Shown in pieces: positions 13,250-25,335 of a DNA stretch of 64,000 bases (its first letter is position 1; every line of letters begins with the position of its first letter). The position numbers and the translations under genes are program-made. The notes under the pieces are model-generated. The model was not told the origin of the DNA and did no database searches. It worked only from the letters and a program-made list of their open reading frames with translations. This stretch comes from Carallia brachiata. Taxonomy: Eukaryota > Streptophyta > Magnoliopsida > Malpighiales > Rhizophoraceae. The stretch covers positions 1,876,056-1,940,055 of the forward strand of contig JADCRB010000037.1 in NCBI GenBank assembly GCA_021464245.1. Direction: 5' to 3'.

Positions 13250-13510
13250 GGAGCCGTGAGTAGTTATTATTATATAACGTGGTAAAGAATATCATACAAC
13301 GTGACAAAAAAATTATAAAAAATTATACGATATATTAAAAAAAATTATACGACTTATGTAACCAGTTATTAAAAAAAATTTAATTTTTATTAATTAATTA
13401 TACCTCATACAATTTTTTTAATACGTTATATAATTTTTTTTGTTTATGTTATCACATCAAATAATTTTTTTCTATCATATCATAGATGACAATTATTTAA
13501 TAATTTTAAA
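13250..13510. repeat. AT-rich inverted repeat (possible MITE)
   Basis: CGTGACAAAAAAATTATA at the left is echoed inverted by a later stretch reading, on the minus strand, TGATAACATAAACAAAAAAA followed by ATTATATAACG. The arms are low complexity, so this may be a degraded foldback element. No ORF. Confidence 0.35.
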
Positions 13511-13793
13511 AAATAACTACTTAATCGTGTTCCTTTTTTTTTTATATATATATATATGTGGCAAAAATGTGGTCCACAACTGAAAACAGACTAGATGGGG
13601 GAGGGAGAGATTGCAATCTTTGACACACATTATGTTCCAAACTCATGCGGGTCAAATAACTACTGTTTATGTCGCCTCAAATGGTAAGTCAGCATGATCG
13701 TCTAATACAGAAATTTTTAAGCCGAATAACTTTGACATCTGATATAAAGTATCATCTTTGTCATTTTTTGGAGGTGATCTTGTGATCACATTA

Positions 13794-14466
13794 TTAAGGG
13801 AGCATTTTGATTAATTTTTAATATGATATATTTATATTTTATTTTTAAAAAATAAAGAGATGAGTATATAATTATTTTTTAAAATTATTGTTTAATTCTA
13901 CTTATTTTTTTATATAACATTTTAAAAGTAGTTGATTGAAAAATAAGTAAATGTTAGTTTTTGTTATTTTTTAGATTACTTTTTAGCTTTTAATGTTAAT
14001 AATAATTTATATAAACTAAAATTCTTACAGAATTTTAATAATTCATTCTTTTAATTTCTTCTATTTTTACTCATTGTCATTTATTTTTATACATTTAATA
14101 TTGTATTTTTCATTTCAAATTTTTATTAATATTGATAATTAAAAAAATATTTCAGACATTATATTTTTTATTATCCAGTAAATATTAATATTTTTTTTTA
14201 AAAAATAAAAATTAAGTGAAAAAATTCTCAATAATGTTTAGAGAATATTTATTCTAAAAATAAAAAATAAAAAATAATTTTGTTAATATAATACATTAAT
14301 GTAAATTAAATGTTCAAATCAGTCATTTAATTATTCACCAGTAACAGCAAGTATAAAGTTAACTAAATATTTCATTAGTTTATTCACCAATCCACAATAG
14401 GTAACAACAATCAGCAGCAACAATTAGTAATAGTAATATCGAATAGATAAGTTAAACAAACCCTAA
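13794..14466 (-). mobile_element. AT-rich non-autonomous DNA element, copy C
   Basis: Inverted relative to copy A (3845-4613). It starts TTAAGGGAGCATTTTGATTA and ends GTTAAACAAACCCTAAGTG, so the ends read TTA(A)GGG inward on both sides. The ATTTATATTTTATTTTTAAA and AAAAGTAATCTAAAAAATAA blocks (the second read on the minus strand) match copies A and B. No coding capacity. It is the best-preserved copy for defining the ends. Confidence 0.65.
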
Positions 14467-15959
14467 GTGTAAAAGTTTAGTGAATCTCCTATTATTTCCT
14501 AAAATCACTCACGACAATTTCTTGCAATTTAAATTGGGTAAATATTTACAGTCACACCAGAAAGTCCAACATAGGCGAATGTATTGATTAATGAAATTAA
14601 AGTTTGAAATTTAGTGAAAACTTCTATTAAAAGAGGGGCACTTACTTCCATCTTTAGAATAGTTGTCCACTTTAGTTACCATTTTAAAATTCAACATATG
14701 CATATGAACTCTTACAATGCATACTTTTTTATATTGTTTTTTTTTTTATTCAAGTAAAAGATCCATTCAACCGTTAATTGTGCAATGAAGATTTTTTTCC
14801 TCATCTTGTAAACTTGGTACTCCCTTTTCAGAATAAAATCCAAAATTTCAAATATAAAAGCGCAAGTTCTTAATTTTATTTTAGTAATATTTTACTTTTG
14901 GTCTTTCACTCTGTCAAATTTCATGAAACTTGGAGATTAATTTTCAGGGAATACTAATGATATTATTATTGGTATGAGAATCGATTTTTGATAATTTTAA
15001 TTTTTTAAATTAAATCTCATGTATATTTAATATTATTTTAAATTTTAAGCCATTAATCCGTATCCGTAAAGTTTCGTAAAATAACTCTTATGAAAGTTAT
15101 CATTATTCATTTTCAAGATATGTAACGGCCTCTCACTTTTTTCACGCGAGAGCGAAAGTTGCTTGTGCCTTTGCTACCGATGGGAGTGCCCAATTGTACA
15201 TGTGGTTCATGGGTCAAGTTGGTAGCGGAATTGGTTTAGAAATTAGAACTTAGCTTTCAAAAGATCGGCAATCTACTTGGCAGTTTTCACTAACCAAAAA
15301 CCTCAAAAGACACGTGCGGAGCGGCGGACGTAGTTTCTCTACCAATAATAAATAAATTCAATGCGGTCAAACTAAACCTTTATCCATAGTCAACATTTCA
15401 ATAACAGATCAAAAATACTTAAAACATTTCAAAATAAATAAATAAAGAAAATAAGTCATGCTATAAAGCATTGTTTCATATGCGCAATATATGTGGATGC
15501 GGACAGGATTTAAGAAAAATACAAATAGACTTATTAGTTCATTATCTTTCTTTTTTTTGTTCATCAAAAAATTATTTATTACTTTTCTTGACACGTATAT
15601 AGGAAGAGCCCGATCAGAACAATTTTTCAAGAGTAAAAACTATAAAAAAAATGGGCTAATTTTTCTTGATCATGATCTCTAATTCAGTTAGTTATTGGTT
15701 CTTATAGTCAAGAGACTAACAAAAGTTCAATCCTTGCCACTTCTATTTTCCTGTCTTTTCTTTTGTTTATACTAGCAATAATCCTCCCTCAAGATATAGG
15801 GAAAAAAATATACAGGCAAAACAACACTGAGCGGTAGGTTTCTACAATTTGTTTATTTATGTGGGGCAAAGCTTTCCACAATTTATTACATATATATGAG
15901 TATAATATCAAAATGGTGTATACCATCAAATGGTAGGGTTGGGGTCCCCCTACCCCTGT
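14467..15959. other. Intergenic, no gene
   Basis: AT-rich, with no recognisable coding sequence. A G-box core occurs in GACACGTGCGG at about 15310, with no gene attached. The overlapping open frames at 15409-15682 on both strands are unsupported. Confidence 0.5.
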
Positions 15960-15969
15960 CTAGATCCGC

Positions 15970-16832
15970 CTTGGTCCATTGGCGGATCCATGTGGGTGGG
16001 ATGGTGGGCAATTGCCCACCTACTAATCTAAATTATGGTAGAAAATACAAGGTACTTGAGTTCAACTCAGCGTTGGAAAGCCCCATGTCCCCCTGAGACA
16101 CTAGGCTGGCTGCTCCCACCCCCTTTCAGTCTCCTGTCGTCTTTCTTGTTTTTTTTTCTTAAATTTTTCTTCTAACTTTCCTTTTTGCTTATTTTTTTGC
16201 TTCTTGGCTTTATTCTTTTTTTCAAAGAAATAAGTTTCTTTCTTTTGGCTTCTTACTTTCTTTCTTTTTTTCAAAGAAATCAGTTTCTTTTTTTTTTTTG
16301 AATTTCTTTGACAATCCATTTACAATATATTTACTAAAATTATTTTTGTTTATTTATAAATTATTTTAGTAAATTTTTTATATTCATATTATCACTCTTT
16401 TAAAAAAAATTAACTTTTAATGAAACAAATTATTAGTAATGATTGTTATTAAAAGGAAAAAATATTTAAACACACATTATATATTTAAACATTGTATTTG
16501 TAGATAAATTAACTTCAATTTTACCAGTTATAACAGTTGTGATAAATATTTTTTTTACAATAAACATTGTAAAAAATCTATTACACAATCATATAAGAGA
16601 TAAATAATTAAATATTTAAACGATTACTTATATAAAAAATTTTATTTGATTGTATAAAAAAATAAAAAGAAAATTCTAAAATATTATAATTCATATGATA
16701 TAATTATGATATTCATTATTCAGAATAATTAATTTAATTTTTTATATATATCATATATATTAATTTTTGTCATTAGATTTATACATATAAAATTTGCCTC
16801 TTTTGAAATTTTTTTTTTTGATCCTCCACTGC
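15970..16832. mobile_element. hAT-like non-autonomous element
   Basis: The left part CATTGGCGGATCC (15977) is matched by the reverse complement of the right end, CAGTGGAGGATC (ending 16831). Ends of the form CAGTGGCGGATCC are common in plant hAT-type elements. Just outside, CTAGATCCGC occurs at 15960-15969 and again at 16833-16842, a possible 10-bp target duplication, although hAT elements usually make 8 bp. The interior has a G/C-rich head (GGGCAATTGCCCACC), then long pyrimidine tracts and AT-rich filler. No transposase frame. Confidence 0.55.
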
Positions 16833-16842
16833 CTAGATCCGC

Positions 16843-17815
16843 TCAAGAATACAAGGCCTATAGATGTGGTTATCATCATACTAGGAATTAGCCGCGTATT
16901 GCGTGGGTTGATTATTTTTTTTATGAATTAAAAAATATATATATATATATATATTTGTGTATATATAATATTTACTTAGTCTTGTGCAGAAAGAATTGTT
17001 CAAAATATTATAGAGTTAGATATTTCTTAAAATATCTGTCATCAAACAAACACAATCAAGATTTTAAATAAGATACAATGACTATAATAAAAACAAATCG
17101 ATGAATTAAATAAGAAATAAGGGCTATGGTAGAAATTAAGTAAGGACTTAAATATAAAATTCTAACTATAATGGAACTTAAAAAAATTAAATCATAATAA
17201 AAAATTAAAGGGAAATTAAATCATAATTGAACATAAATAATCATAATAAAAATTAATCATGTTATAATGACATTTTAAAAAATAAATCAATTTAATTTAG
17301 AAATTAATGAGTATTAAATAAATAGATAATCAAACTATTTTGATAGTTAGGTAATTAAAGGAAAACTTATATCCTTTCTCCATGTGACAACTTGGTTTAA
17401 ACTTTAAAGGAAAGCTTTCTCTTTGGGAGAACTAATTTATTCCTAAAAAGGCAAAGTAGAAAAAAAAACAAAAAAGGAAAAGTTGTCGATAAGAAGCCAT
17501 ACCAACAGAAAAATTGTAAAATAAAAAATAAATAGGCAAAAAAAAAAGCATTTAGAATTTACAACTTTTCGATGGCTAATGCAATCTCTACCAATACGGT
17601 GCCATTAGTACTCCTAGCTTCTTCATTGTATCCAGCAACTGCATCATTGATTTTCCACTTACTATTTGGATTTGACAAACACCATAACCCAAAATTGAAG
17701 GATCGAGTCACGAGCTTCACGAGTATAACAATTTCATGTTTATGTCATTCAAATATAAAAGGATATAATATCATAAAATCACAAATATAATCTCACAAAT
17801 CATTAGAGTAATTAT
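16843..17815. other. Intergenic, AT-rich
   Basis: Contains a (TA)n run at about 16935-16952 and A-rich sequence. The open frame at 17572-17790 has no recognisable similarity. No gene seen. Confidence 0.5.
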
Positions 17816-18142
17816 CATGCGAGTTGGTAACTCAATGGTAAGTTAGTGTGTCTTGACGATCGGCGTCTTGGGTTCGAGTTCCAACACATGCATCCTCTCA
17901 TAACAATGGCTAGGTGGCCCCGATGGCAAAAGATTGTGGATTGCACTTGGAATAAGACTTACTCGTCAGGACACAAGTGGGGAAGGCTCGTTGGTTTTAC
18001 TGATACTCGCCTAGTGAGTCTGACCCCTTTGAGGAATGTTAAACGGGCTGTTCAAATGGGAGATACTTCGAGCTCGACCCAAGGATATGATGAACAATAC
18101 GTCTGCGACTGAATCGTTTTTTTTTTTTGGCTAAAAAAAAAA
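17816..18142 (+). mobile_element. SINE candidate with tRNA-like head
   Basis: The head holds an A-box-like TGGTAACTCAATGGT (17825-17839) and, about 35 bases on, a B-box-like GGTTCGAGTTCC, the layout of a tRNA-derived Pol III promoter. The body is less AT-rich than its surroundings and ends in poly(T), GGCT and poly(A). Possible flanking repeats are GAGTAATTAT (17806-17815) and GAATAATTAC (18143-18152), 8 of 10 identical. It is too long and has no proper acceptor stem for a functional tRNA gene. No second full copy is in the window. Confidence 0.45.
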
Positions 18143-20057
18143 GAATAATTACGGTCAATCAATTTGATTCTAGATCTCGAAGGAAAAAGAGGTATTATGT
18201 CATAATGCAAAACAAAATTTTCAATGAACAAAAATCAATAATTCTAAAATGAAAAATTGTACGTACAACAATTATTTTAAAATCAATTAAGAACCAAAAA
18301 CAATAAAAAACAAATTGAATAGTTGCTGTTCGATATCAAGAACCTTCAAGACCTTAAGATTAACCTCCATCCCTCCCTCTTGCTGGAATCTAGAACCAAA
18401 AATAAAAAGAAAGATAACAAAACGAAACATATTCAAATTTTAAAATAATAGTTAATAATTATACAAATAATGTTACCAACATTGTCAATGCTGTCACTTT
18501 TTTTTGACTATTTGGTCAATGACCTTCATAAAATCTATAATTTTCTATAGAAATTGATGGAATCGGAGTACATAATTGGCAAAATGTGTGGCGTTGGAGA
18601 AGATTATTGGAATAAATAAAAGTAGCATTTGGTGGAGGTGTGTCGCTGGCAAGGATTTTCATCTTGCTAGAAGAAGAAGAAGGAGATAAATAAATAAAAA
18701 CGTAATTAGGTAAAAATTTTCCGTTTTTTTTATTTTCATTTATTATAACTCTTTAAGCAATGAACATTATGACGTTTAATGAGCTAATGAATGAGGACAG
18801 TAATGTATTTTATTTATTTAATTATTTATTATTTTTGGTACAACACATACCACCCAAAAATAAAGGAAAAAAATTGATAATAAGAGAAAGGGACGTTAGG
18901 GAAAAAAAGAAGAATTATTATTTAATTAATTATTCATTGCTATCTTAATGAGAGAGGGACGTTAGAGGGACTGTTAGTAAAAAATTTCCGTTTTATTTAT
19001 TTAATTAATTGTTCTCTTATTATTATTATTGTTATTATTTAATGCTCTTTCTGTTATAAAGAAGAATTTCATGATGGCCGTTAGGGCTAGGAAATTAAAC
19101 ATTGATTTTGGACATTAGTTTCTTTGGTTAATAATGAGAGAGAGGAAAAAATTTTGATAATTAGATAATAATAATTAATTTTAAATGATAAAAAAAAATT
19201 GTTATTTGATTATCCAAGTGACACCTAAAATTAAAAAGAAATTTTTATAAACTTCTCTTTTATACTAATTAAATAAATTAGTAGCTTGTTCATGGCTGTA
19301 CATACAATATATGATGTTATCATATATATAGCGTTTCCATGACGGACTTAGATGTACGTATAGAGTCGGTAGTCACGGCGAATAACAATACTTCTTGTTG
19401 CAGGGAGTGGAGTAACTTATTGGTCTGACATTTTTTAAAAAGAAAAATATTTCACAATTAATTACTAAGTATAACTTAATGGTTACAAAAATTTTAAAAT
19501 TTAAGCAGAGACTTAAGATTTATACTCTATTTGCTTTTCATGAGAAATCATGGGAAAGAATTTATTAGCGAAAAAGAAACAATTATTATTACCATATCAT
19601 TTTTTTTATTTTTTTTGTAACTTTCTGATTATTACAAATGACATAATTTTTTAACTTTTTTCTCTTATAAATTATTATTTATTTATTTTTTCATCATTTT
19701 CTTTCTCACAACTTTCTCATCAATCCCAACAATTTTTCTTTTTTTCACACAACTTTCTTTTCACACTTTCTCATAAATCCAAATACACTATTAAAATTAA
19801 AAGCCATCTGACTTGAAAAAGAATAATATATATTTTCATAATTATGTGCAGCATCTAAAAAATATTTTCCATAGATATCTTGTGTCAAATTAACCCTGTA
19901 AAGCAGCTCCTTATGAACGTAAGGGCCCGTAATCTTGCTCATTGATTACATTCATCTTTTTTCTTTGAAAGAGAGATCTTAATTTTTTTTTTACTGCAAT
20001 TGTCGTAGCAAACAAATCAAGTTCATCACGGCGCCAATTTGGCGATCGTCGTTATTC
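18143..20057. other. Intergenic upstream of the oxygenase
   Basis: AT-rich with several A and T tracts. No coding region recognised. The last few hundred bases are presumably upstream regulatory DNA of the 20328 gene. Confidence 0.5.
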
Positions 20058-20058
20058 C

Positions 20059-20327
20059 CTATATATACCACCTAAATGCTCCTCATCTCTTCACTCAGTG
20101 CAGGACCCCGCAATCGCTTGCACACTCCATTTCTCTCTCTGTCTCTCTCTCTTGCCTATCTTCCTAATAGTCTAAACCCATAATCTTCACGTTGTTCTTT
20201 TATAGCCAATAATAGTCAAAGCACCGTCAGCTTCACCCATTATTTCAACTTTTTTTTTTTGTTCCCTTGTAGCCAGCGCAAAAGACTCTCATCTCAGCTC
20301 TCACTTTCGCTCTAATTCCGTGACAAA
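20059..20327 (+). promoter_or_regulatory. TATA box and CT-rich 5' leader of the oxygenase gene
   Basis: CTATATATACC at 20059-20069 is a strong plant TATA box. If initiation is about 30 bp downstream, the 5' UTR is about 230 bp and includes a TCTCTCTCTGTCTCTCTCTC-type pyrimidine patch near 20135, typical of plant core promoters. The region ends at the ATG at 20328. Confidence 0.6.
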
Positions 20328-23118
20328 ATGAACTGCTTGCAGAGCTGGCCGGAACGCGTGGTTCGAGTCCAATCTTTGTCCGAGAGCGGCATACAGTCGA
20401 TCCCAGACCGTTACGTGAAGCCACTGTTTCGCAGGCCATTGGCCAACGTTGCCGGCTTTGAAACCGAGGTCAACATTCCTGTTGTTGACCTCCAACACGT
20501 GTTCTCCAACGACCAGGGGCTCCGCGAGGAGACCCTCCGTCGCATCTCCAGCGCGTGTCGCGAGTGGGGTTTCTTCCAAGTGGTAAACCACGGCGTTAGG
20601 CACGAGCTCATGCGGGGCACGCGCGAGGTGTGGCGTGCGTTCTTTGAGATGCCGCTCGAGCAGAAAGAGGAGTACGCCAACTCGCCTTCGACGTACGAGG
20701 GGTACGGCAGTCGCCTGGGCGTGGAGAAAGAAGCGTGCCTTGATTGGAGTGATTATTTCTTTCTCCACTACATGCCTGCTGCGCTCAGAGACCAGAGCAA
20801 GTGGCCTGCAATTCCATCCTCCTGCAGGTATCCCAAAGAAAATCCAATTTCCCTGTCGCCATTTGCTAATAGTTAATATTGCATTATTTGTGACGATCCA
20901 AAATTGTCGGAGTGGTCGGTTCCCCTCTCGCTCGTTTTCGCTCGTTTTATTCTTGAATTATTGGATTATCAGTTTTGAACGACAAACAAAAATGCATTAT
21001 TGCGTCCATATTATATAATTGCATGCTGTTTATAAAAATCAAACATAGTATTAAGATTATCATAATTTTGTGATGTCAACATATCTTGTCACTGGGCTAC
21101 CGACTTAAAGAGCATGCATCATGTTATGTTGCTCGTTAAAGGTATGGATAATTTTCAAATTTTTAATATGTTTTATTCTAGGCAAAATGACAAAGGTTGG
21201 AAGTCATAATTAATTTCTGACGTCTGATAGGACTGACATATGTAAAGAGGCGTGAGTGTGAGTACTAACTTGCATGTTTACGCATAAAAAAAAGTATCAC
21301 GTGCAAAATTCATAATATTGTTACACTCATTCGTGTTAACTATGTCTCGCCTTGCTCCGCATTGACCGGAATCGAAAATACTATTTCTCTGTTTGTTAGA
21401 GAGTTCTTATAACTGTTTAGTTGTTAAGAAAATTTTTTTAATTATTTCATTGTTATTATTATAATATTTATATTACGTCGTATAATTTTATCTGATACGT
21501 TATATAATTTTTATATTATATCGTATATTTTTATTTTATTTATTTTATAATTTTTTTAAATATGTTATACAATAATGGTGTCCATAATAACGTTTTGGTG
21601 ACTATTCCCCTGTTATGCTATGAGTTGAACAAAGTGGTCGTCCGTTTCCCATGCCCATTATATTCAAAGATCTCCGTACAGGATATTCTTTAAAAAAAAA
21701 AAGAGGATCTCCGTACAGGAAACTGATTGAGTTTTTTTTTTCCATATTTATCAAAGATTTTACGTCAAAAAACAAAAAAAAAAAAAAAAAAAAAAGATTG
21801 ATGATCATCATAAAGAAAAAGTGTTCAAAACTTTCCACACATCTCTGCCTCTCGAATATGTAGATTACGCACTTTTTGAACCAATCTTTTATGCATGGAA
21901 TATTGAATCTCGCCAATACTAAAGTTTATCCCCTATAATTTGGCACACCTATAATTTAGCACTACTTTATTCCTACTCTTTTTTATTAAATAAAAATTAA
22001 ATACTAAAAGTATTTATCGTTACTTTAAATGTATTTAATATTATCATAAACTTTAATTTTAAAAAATTATTTTTTTTCCTAATACAATATAACTAGAGTA
22101 GTGATGTTTTGTAACTATCTCACTTTTTCTCTAATTTTCATGCAAATTTGTACCAAAAAGTCCAGACTTATGGTACTCCTTAATTGACTTATTATAATTA
22201 GTATTGGCTTGTTCATGTTGAGACAATCAGATTTGATGCACCAAGTAGCCATAGACTTAACAAATAAAATTGCGATATAAATTGTTTTAGATCTTACAAG
22301 ATATAAATCACAGATTTGCTTTTCTAAGTAATCGTTTCTATTTGATTGCAGAGAGTTGATAGATGAATATGGTAGAGAAGTTGTTAAACTCGGTGGAAAA
22401 CTAATGAAGATATTCTCGAAAAACCTTGGCCTGGAAGAGGACTATCTTCAAGATGCATTTGGTGGATACGAGAACTTTGGTGCGTGCTTACGGGTGAATT
22501 TCTATCCAAAGTGCCCTCAGCCAGACCTTACTCTGGGCCTCTCACCACACTCTGACCCTGGTGGGATGACCATTCTCTTGCCTGACGAAAATGTGGCCGG
22601 ACTACAAGTCCTTAGAGGTGACACCTGGATTACAGTTAACCCTGTCCCTAATGCCTTCATTATCAATATTGGGGATCAAATTCAGGTCAGTCTTTCTCCA
22701 ATAGTCTATTATTATACGGTTAGTTTTTACCATACATATGGGGGGTCATACTTGAATTTGAGATTGTGTTGATTAGACCCACGATATGGGGAGGGCGGGG
22801 TTAGTTTTTTAAAATCTATATCGTCTCCAAAAAAAAATTGTGACATTGATTTGTTGACTGTATATACAGGTGCTGAGCAATGCTATATATAAAAGCGTGG
22901 AGCACAGGGTCATCGTGAATTCTGCTAAAGATCGAGTATCGCTAGCCTTCTTCTATAACCCAAGGGGTGACTTGCCAATCAAACCTTCCAAGGAGCTTGT
23001 TACAGAGGATCGGCCGGCTCTTTATGCACCCATGAGTTTTAACGACTACAGGCTTTACATTAGGACAAAAGGTCCCTGTGGCAAGCAACAAGTTGAATCC
23101 TTAAAATCCTCCACATAA
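20328..23118 (+). CDS. Jasmonate-type 2-oxoglutarate/Fe(II)-dependent dioxygenase
   Basis: Three exons (20328-20827, 22352-22685, 22870-23118) give 360 residues, normal for the plant DOXC class. The N-terminal domain has INIP-like VNIPVVDL and WGFFQVVNHGV; the C-terminal double-stranded beta-helix has the iron ligands HSD (in LSPHSDPGGM) and H (in SVEHRVIVN) and the 2OG-binding R-x-S (DRVSLAFFY). The start WPERVVRVQSLSESGI and the RYVKP motif resemble jasmonate-induced oxygenases (JOX), cytosolic enzymes that hydroxylate and inactivate jasmonic acid. That substrate is inferred from the family, and another 2OGD role is possible. All splice phases agree and the frame is unbroken. Intron 1 (1.5 kb) contains a micro-insertion. 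Confidence 0.9.
21669..21720 (+). repeat. Poly(A) micro-insertion with 15-bp direct repeats
   Basis: GATCTCCGTACAGGA at 21669-21683 recurs exactly at 21706-21720. The 22 bases between read TATTCTTT, a run of As, then GAG. It lies in intron 1 of the oxygenase gene. Confidence 0.7.
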
Positions 23119-23295
23119 TGTTGACGTTGGAACATCAATGGCACTGCACTTGTTCGTCCCAGTTTTATCTAAATAATAAATTCGCCCTATGTCCAAAATT
23201 TAATGCTATATCAACTTCCATTTTCAATTGAGAATTTAAATGCTTGGTCGGAATTATTGTACGAAACGCACTCCAAGTCCGGAGAATTCAATAAA

Positions 23296-24006
23296 GCACA
23301 TGGCGAAGCAAGATTTCATTCCCCAATGCAAATGCCTGCATCTGAAACGGGTTCGATGTGAACCATGTGATGGAACCTTTTCTATTTGTTTGACGAACTA
23401 AAGCCATTGTGTCACCTCCGTGGCATTTCAGGAAAGAAAAGAAATCATTCGAATCGAATAATACATGATGGTGCTCACCGCTCATTTGTGGGTATTCTGC
23501 CTAAAGAGTAGACACAGGTAATAAATAAGAGAATACTAAAGATTCGAGCCATAGAATTCCTCAATTCTAACACAAGGTACTTGTACTTATTCGATCGAAT
23601 AAGTACATTAGATCTAATAGAATTATTTTGCTGTATCCAGACTAATATCAATCCAACCCATTTCATGAATAAAATGTGACCAATTAACCAACCAACAAAA
23701 CTACTTGTTACAAATAACATTTTGTTGTTGCATCGAAACATATAAATGTTGACTAATCTGACTAACATTGAACTTGGTAAAATGAAATGGTTGAATAATT
23801 GAAAAATGAGAGCACATGACAAAGCATGATTTCATTTCCGAAAGTATATGCCTGCATCTGAATTGGGTGCAATGTGAACCATGTGATGGAACCCTTTTGT
23901 ATTTGTTTGACAAACTAAAGCCATTGTGGCACTGCCTTAGCATTTCAGGAAAGAAAATTAATCACTCGAATGAAGATGGGTTCGAATAATACATGATGAT
24001 GTTCAC
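23296..24006 (+). repeat. Direct duplication downstream of the oxygenase
   Basis: About 185 bp at 23296-23478 recurs in the same orientation at 23812-24006, about 516 bp apart. Shared blocks include GTGAACCATGTGATGGAACC, AACTAAAGCCATTGTG, GCATTTCAGGAAAGAAAA and AATAATACATGATG. Scattered substitutions and small indels show that the duplication is old. Neither copy codes for anything recognisable. Confidence 0.75.
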
Positions 24007-24044
24007 TCGAATGAAGATGGGTTCGAATAATACATGATGATGTT
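23963..24044 (+). repeat. Exact 41-bp tandem duplication
   Basis: The unit starting CACTCGAATGAAGATGGG at 23963 repeats without visible change at 24004, period 41. It lies at the end of the second copy of the larger direct duplication and appears younger than it. Confidence 0.85.
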
Positions 24045-24779
24045 CATTTCTTCCTCCTGCACGTGAAGTTTGAGTTTTTGCATTGGTTAATTCAGGAAAG
24101 AAAATGAATCACTCACTCCTATCAAATATCTCTGCTATTTATCTCTTTCACTTTTGAAGATTCTCTATTCTCTAAGAAGTGGCTGAAAGTATCAACTGAC
24201 AAACATGGTCACGGAATGGTGATCTTGTGTGGTCGAATTTCGAGTAAGTTTATCTCAAAGTCGATAATTTTCATCTACCTTTAGACATTTTGGTCCCCTG
24301 TTTTGCTAATCTGTCACATGGGCGTGTACCGCGTCCGCGTTTCTTTTATGGTGCATTAAAATAAAGGCCAACAACAATTCAACTTGACAGTAGCTTTCTA
24401 CGGAGAGAGCGATGGCGATTAGCTATTGTTGAAATTAGGCACGATTATTACTTTCTGTTTGCTTGAAAAGAAAAACTGTACGTAGTTTCTACCGGGCGGA
24501 GTACACCGAATATGACTTGGAGACACATGCCTGGCTACGTTGGTCAAAACCTAGCTGCTGAATAGCAGGATTAATAGACACAAGCAGCTTGCACGTTTAT
24601 TATGTGTAGTCTTAAATTAAATAAAGTTTCAATGTTACCCTTTTTTTTTTTTCTTTTTATTAAAAAAAAAAATTTTCGTAAATATGTCAGTAATCAGATT
24701 TGTAAGTTAAAATTTATATTTTACTATTGTTGTACCTCATTTAATTACTCCAAATGAGCAGACCCACCACCTAAACACT

Positions 24780-25335
24780 ATTAGGTTCAAACGTTACTCT
24801 TCTAAAAAATAATATTAAGAATTTTCTCACTTAATTTTTAATTTTTTTAAAAAAATTTATTAATATTTATTGGAAAGTAAAAAAAATAATGTTTGAGATA
24901 TTTTTTTAAAGTATTAATATCAATAAAAATTTGAAGTGAAAAAATATTATTTAAATATTGTTGAAAAATAAAAATATTTTCTTAAAAAAAGAAAAAGAAA
25001 AATATTGTGTTTATATAAATATTCATGAAATAGAGTAACAACTTAGAAATCTAATTTATGTGACGAGTAAAAAAGTAATTAAATTTTTATAAATATTATT
25101 TGAGGGTATATATATATATATATATATAATAATTAAAATTAAAAATAAAAAATAACTTAAAAAATAGTAAAAAATAAGTCGAAGTCACTTTTTAATCAAT
25201 TATTTTTAAGTAATTATATAAATAAATAAGTAAAATTAAATAGTAATATAATTAAAATTACCAAAATTTATTTTTTTATTTTTTTAAAAATAAAATGTAA
25301 ATATATTCACTAAAAAACTAACCTAAATACCTCGT
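24780..25335 (+). mobile_element. AT-rich non-autonomous DNA element, copy B (5' truncated)
   Basis: Same orientation as copy A. Shared blocks include TTTTCTCACTTAATTTTT, ATTGTGTTTATATAAATATT, TAGTAAAAAATAAGT and TTTTTTAAAAATAAAATG. The left end of copies A and C is missing or diverged, and the right end is degraded (CTAACCTAAATACC). A (TA)n run lies at about 25110-25128. Confidence 0.55.

Noticed and set aside
17820..17900. Functional tRNA gene
   Set aside because: A and B box likeness only; no acceptor or anticodon stem can be drawn. Kept as a SINE candidate.
20301..20768. 155-codon minus-strand frame opposite the oxygenase exon
   Set aside because: Shadow of the real plus-strand exon; the oxygenase motifs explain the sequence.
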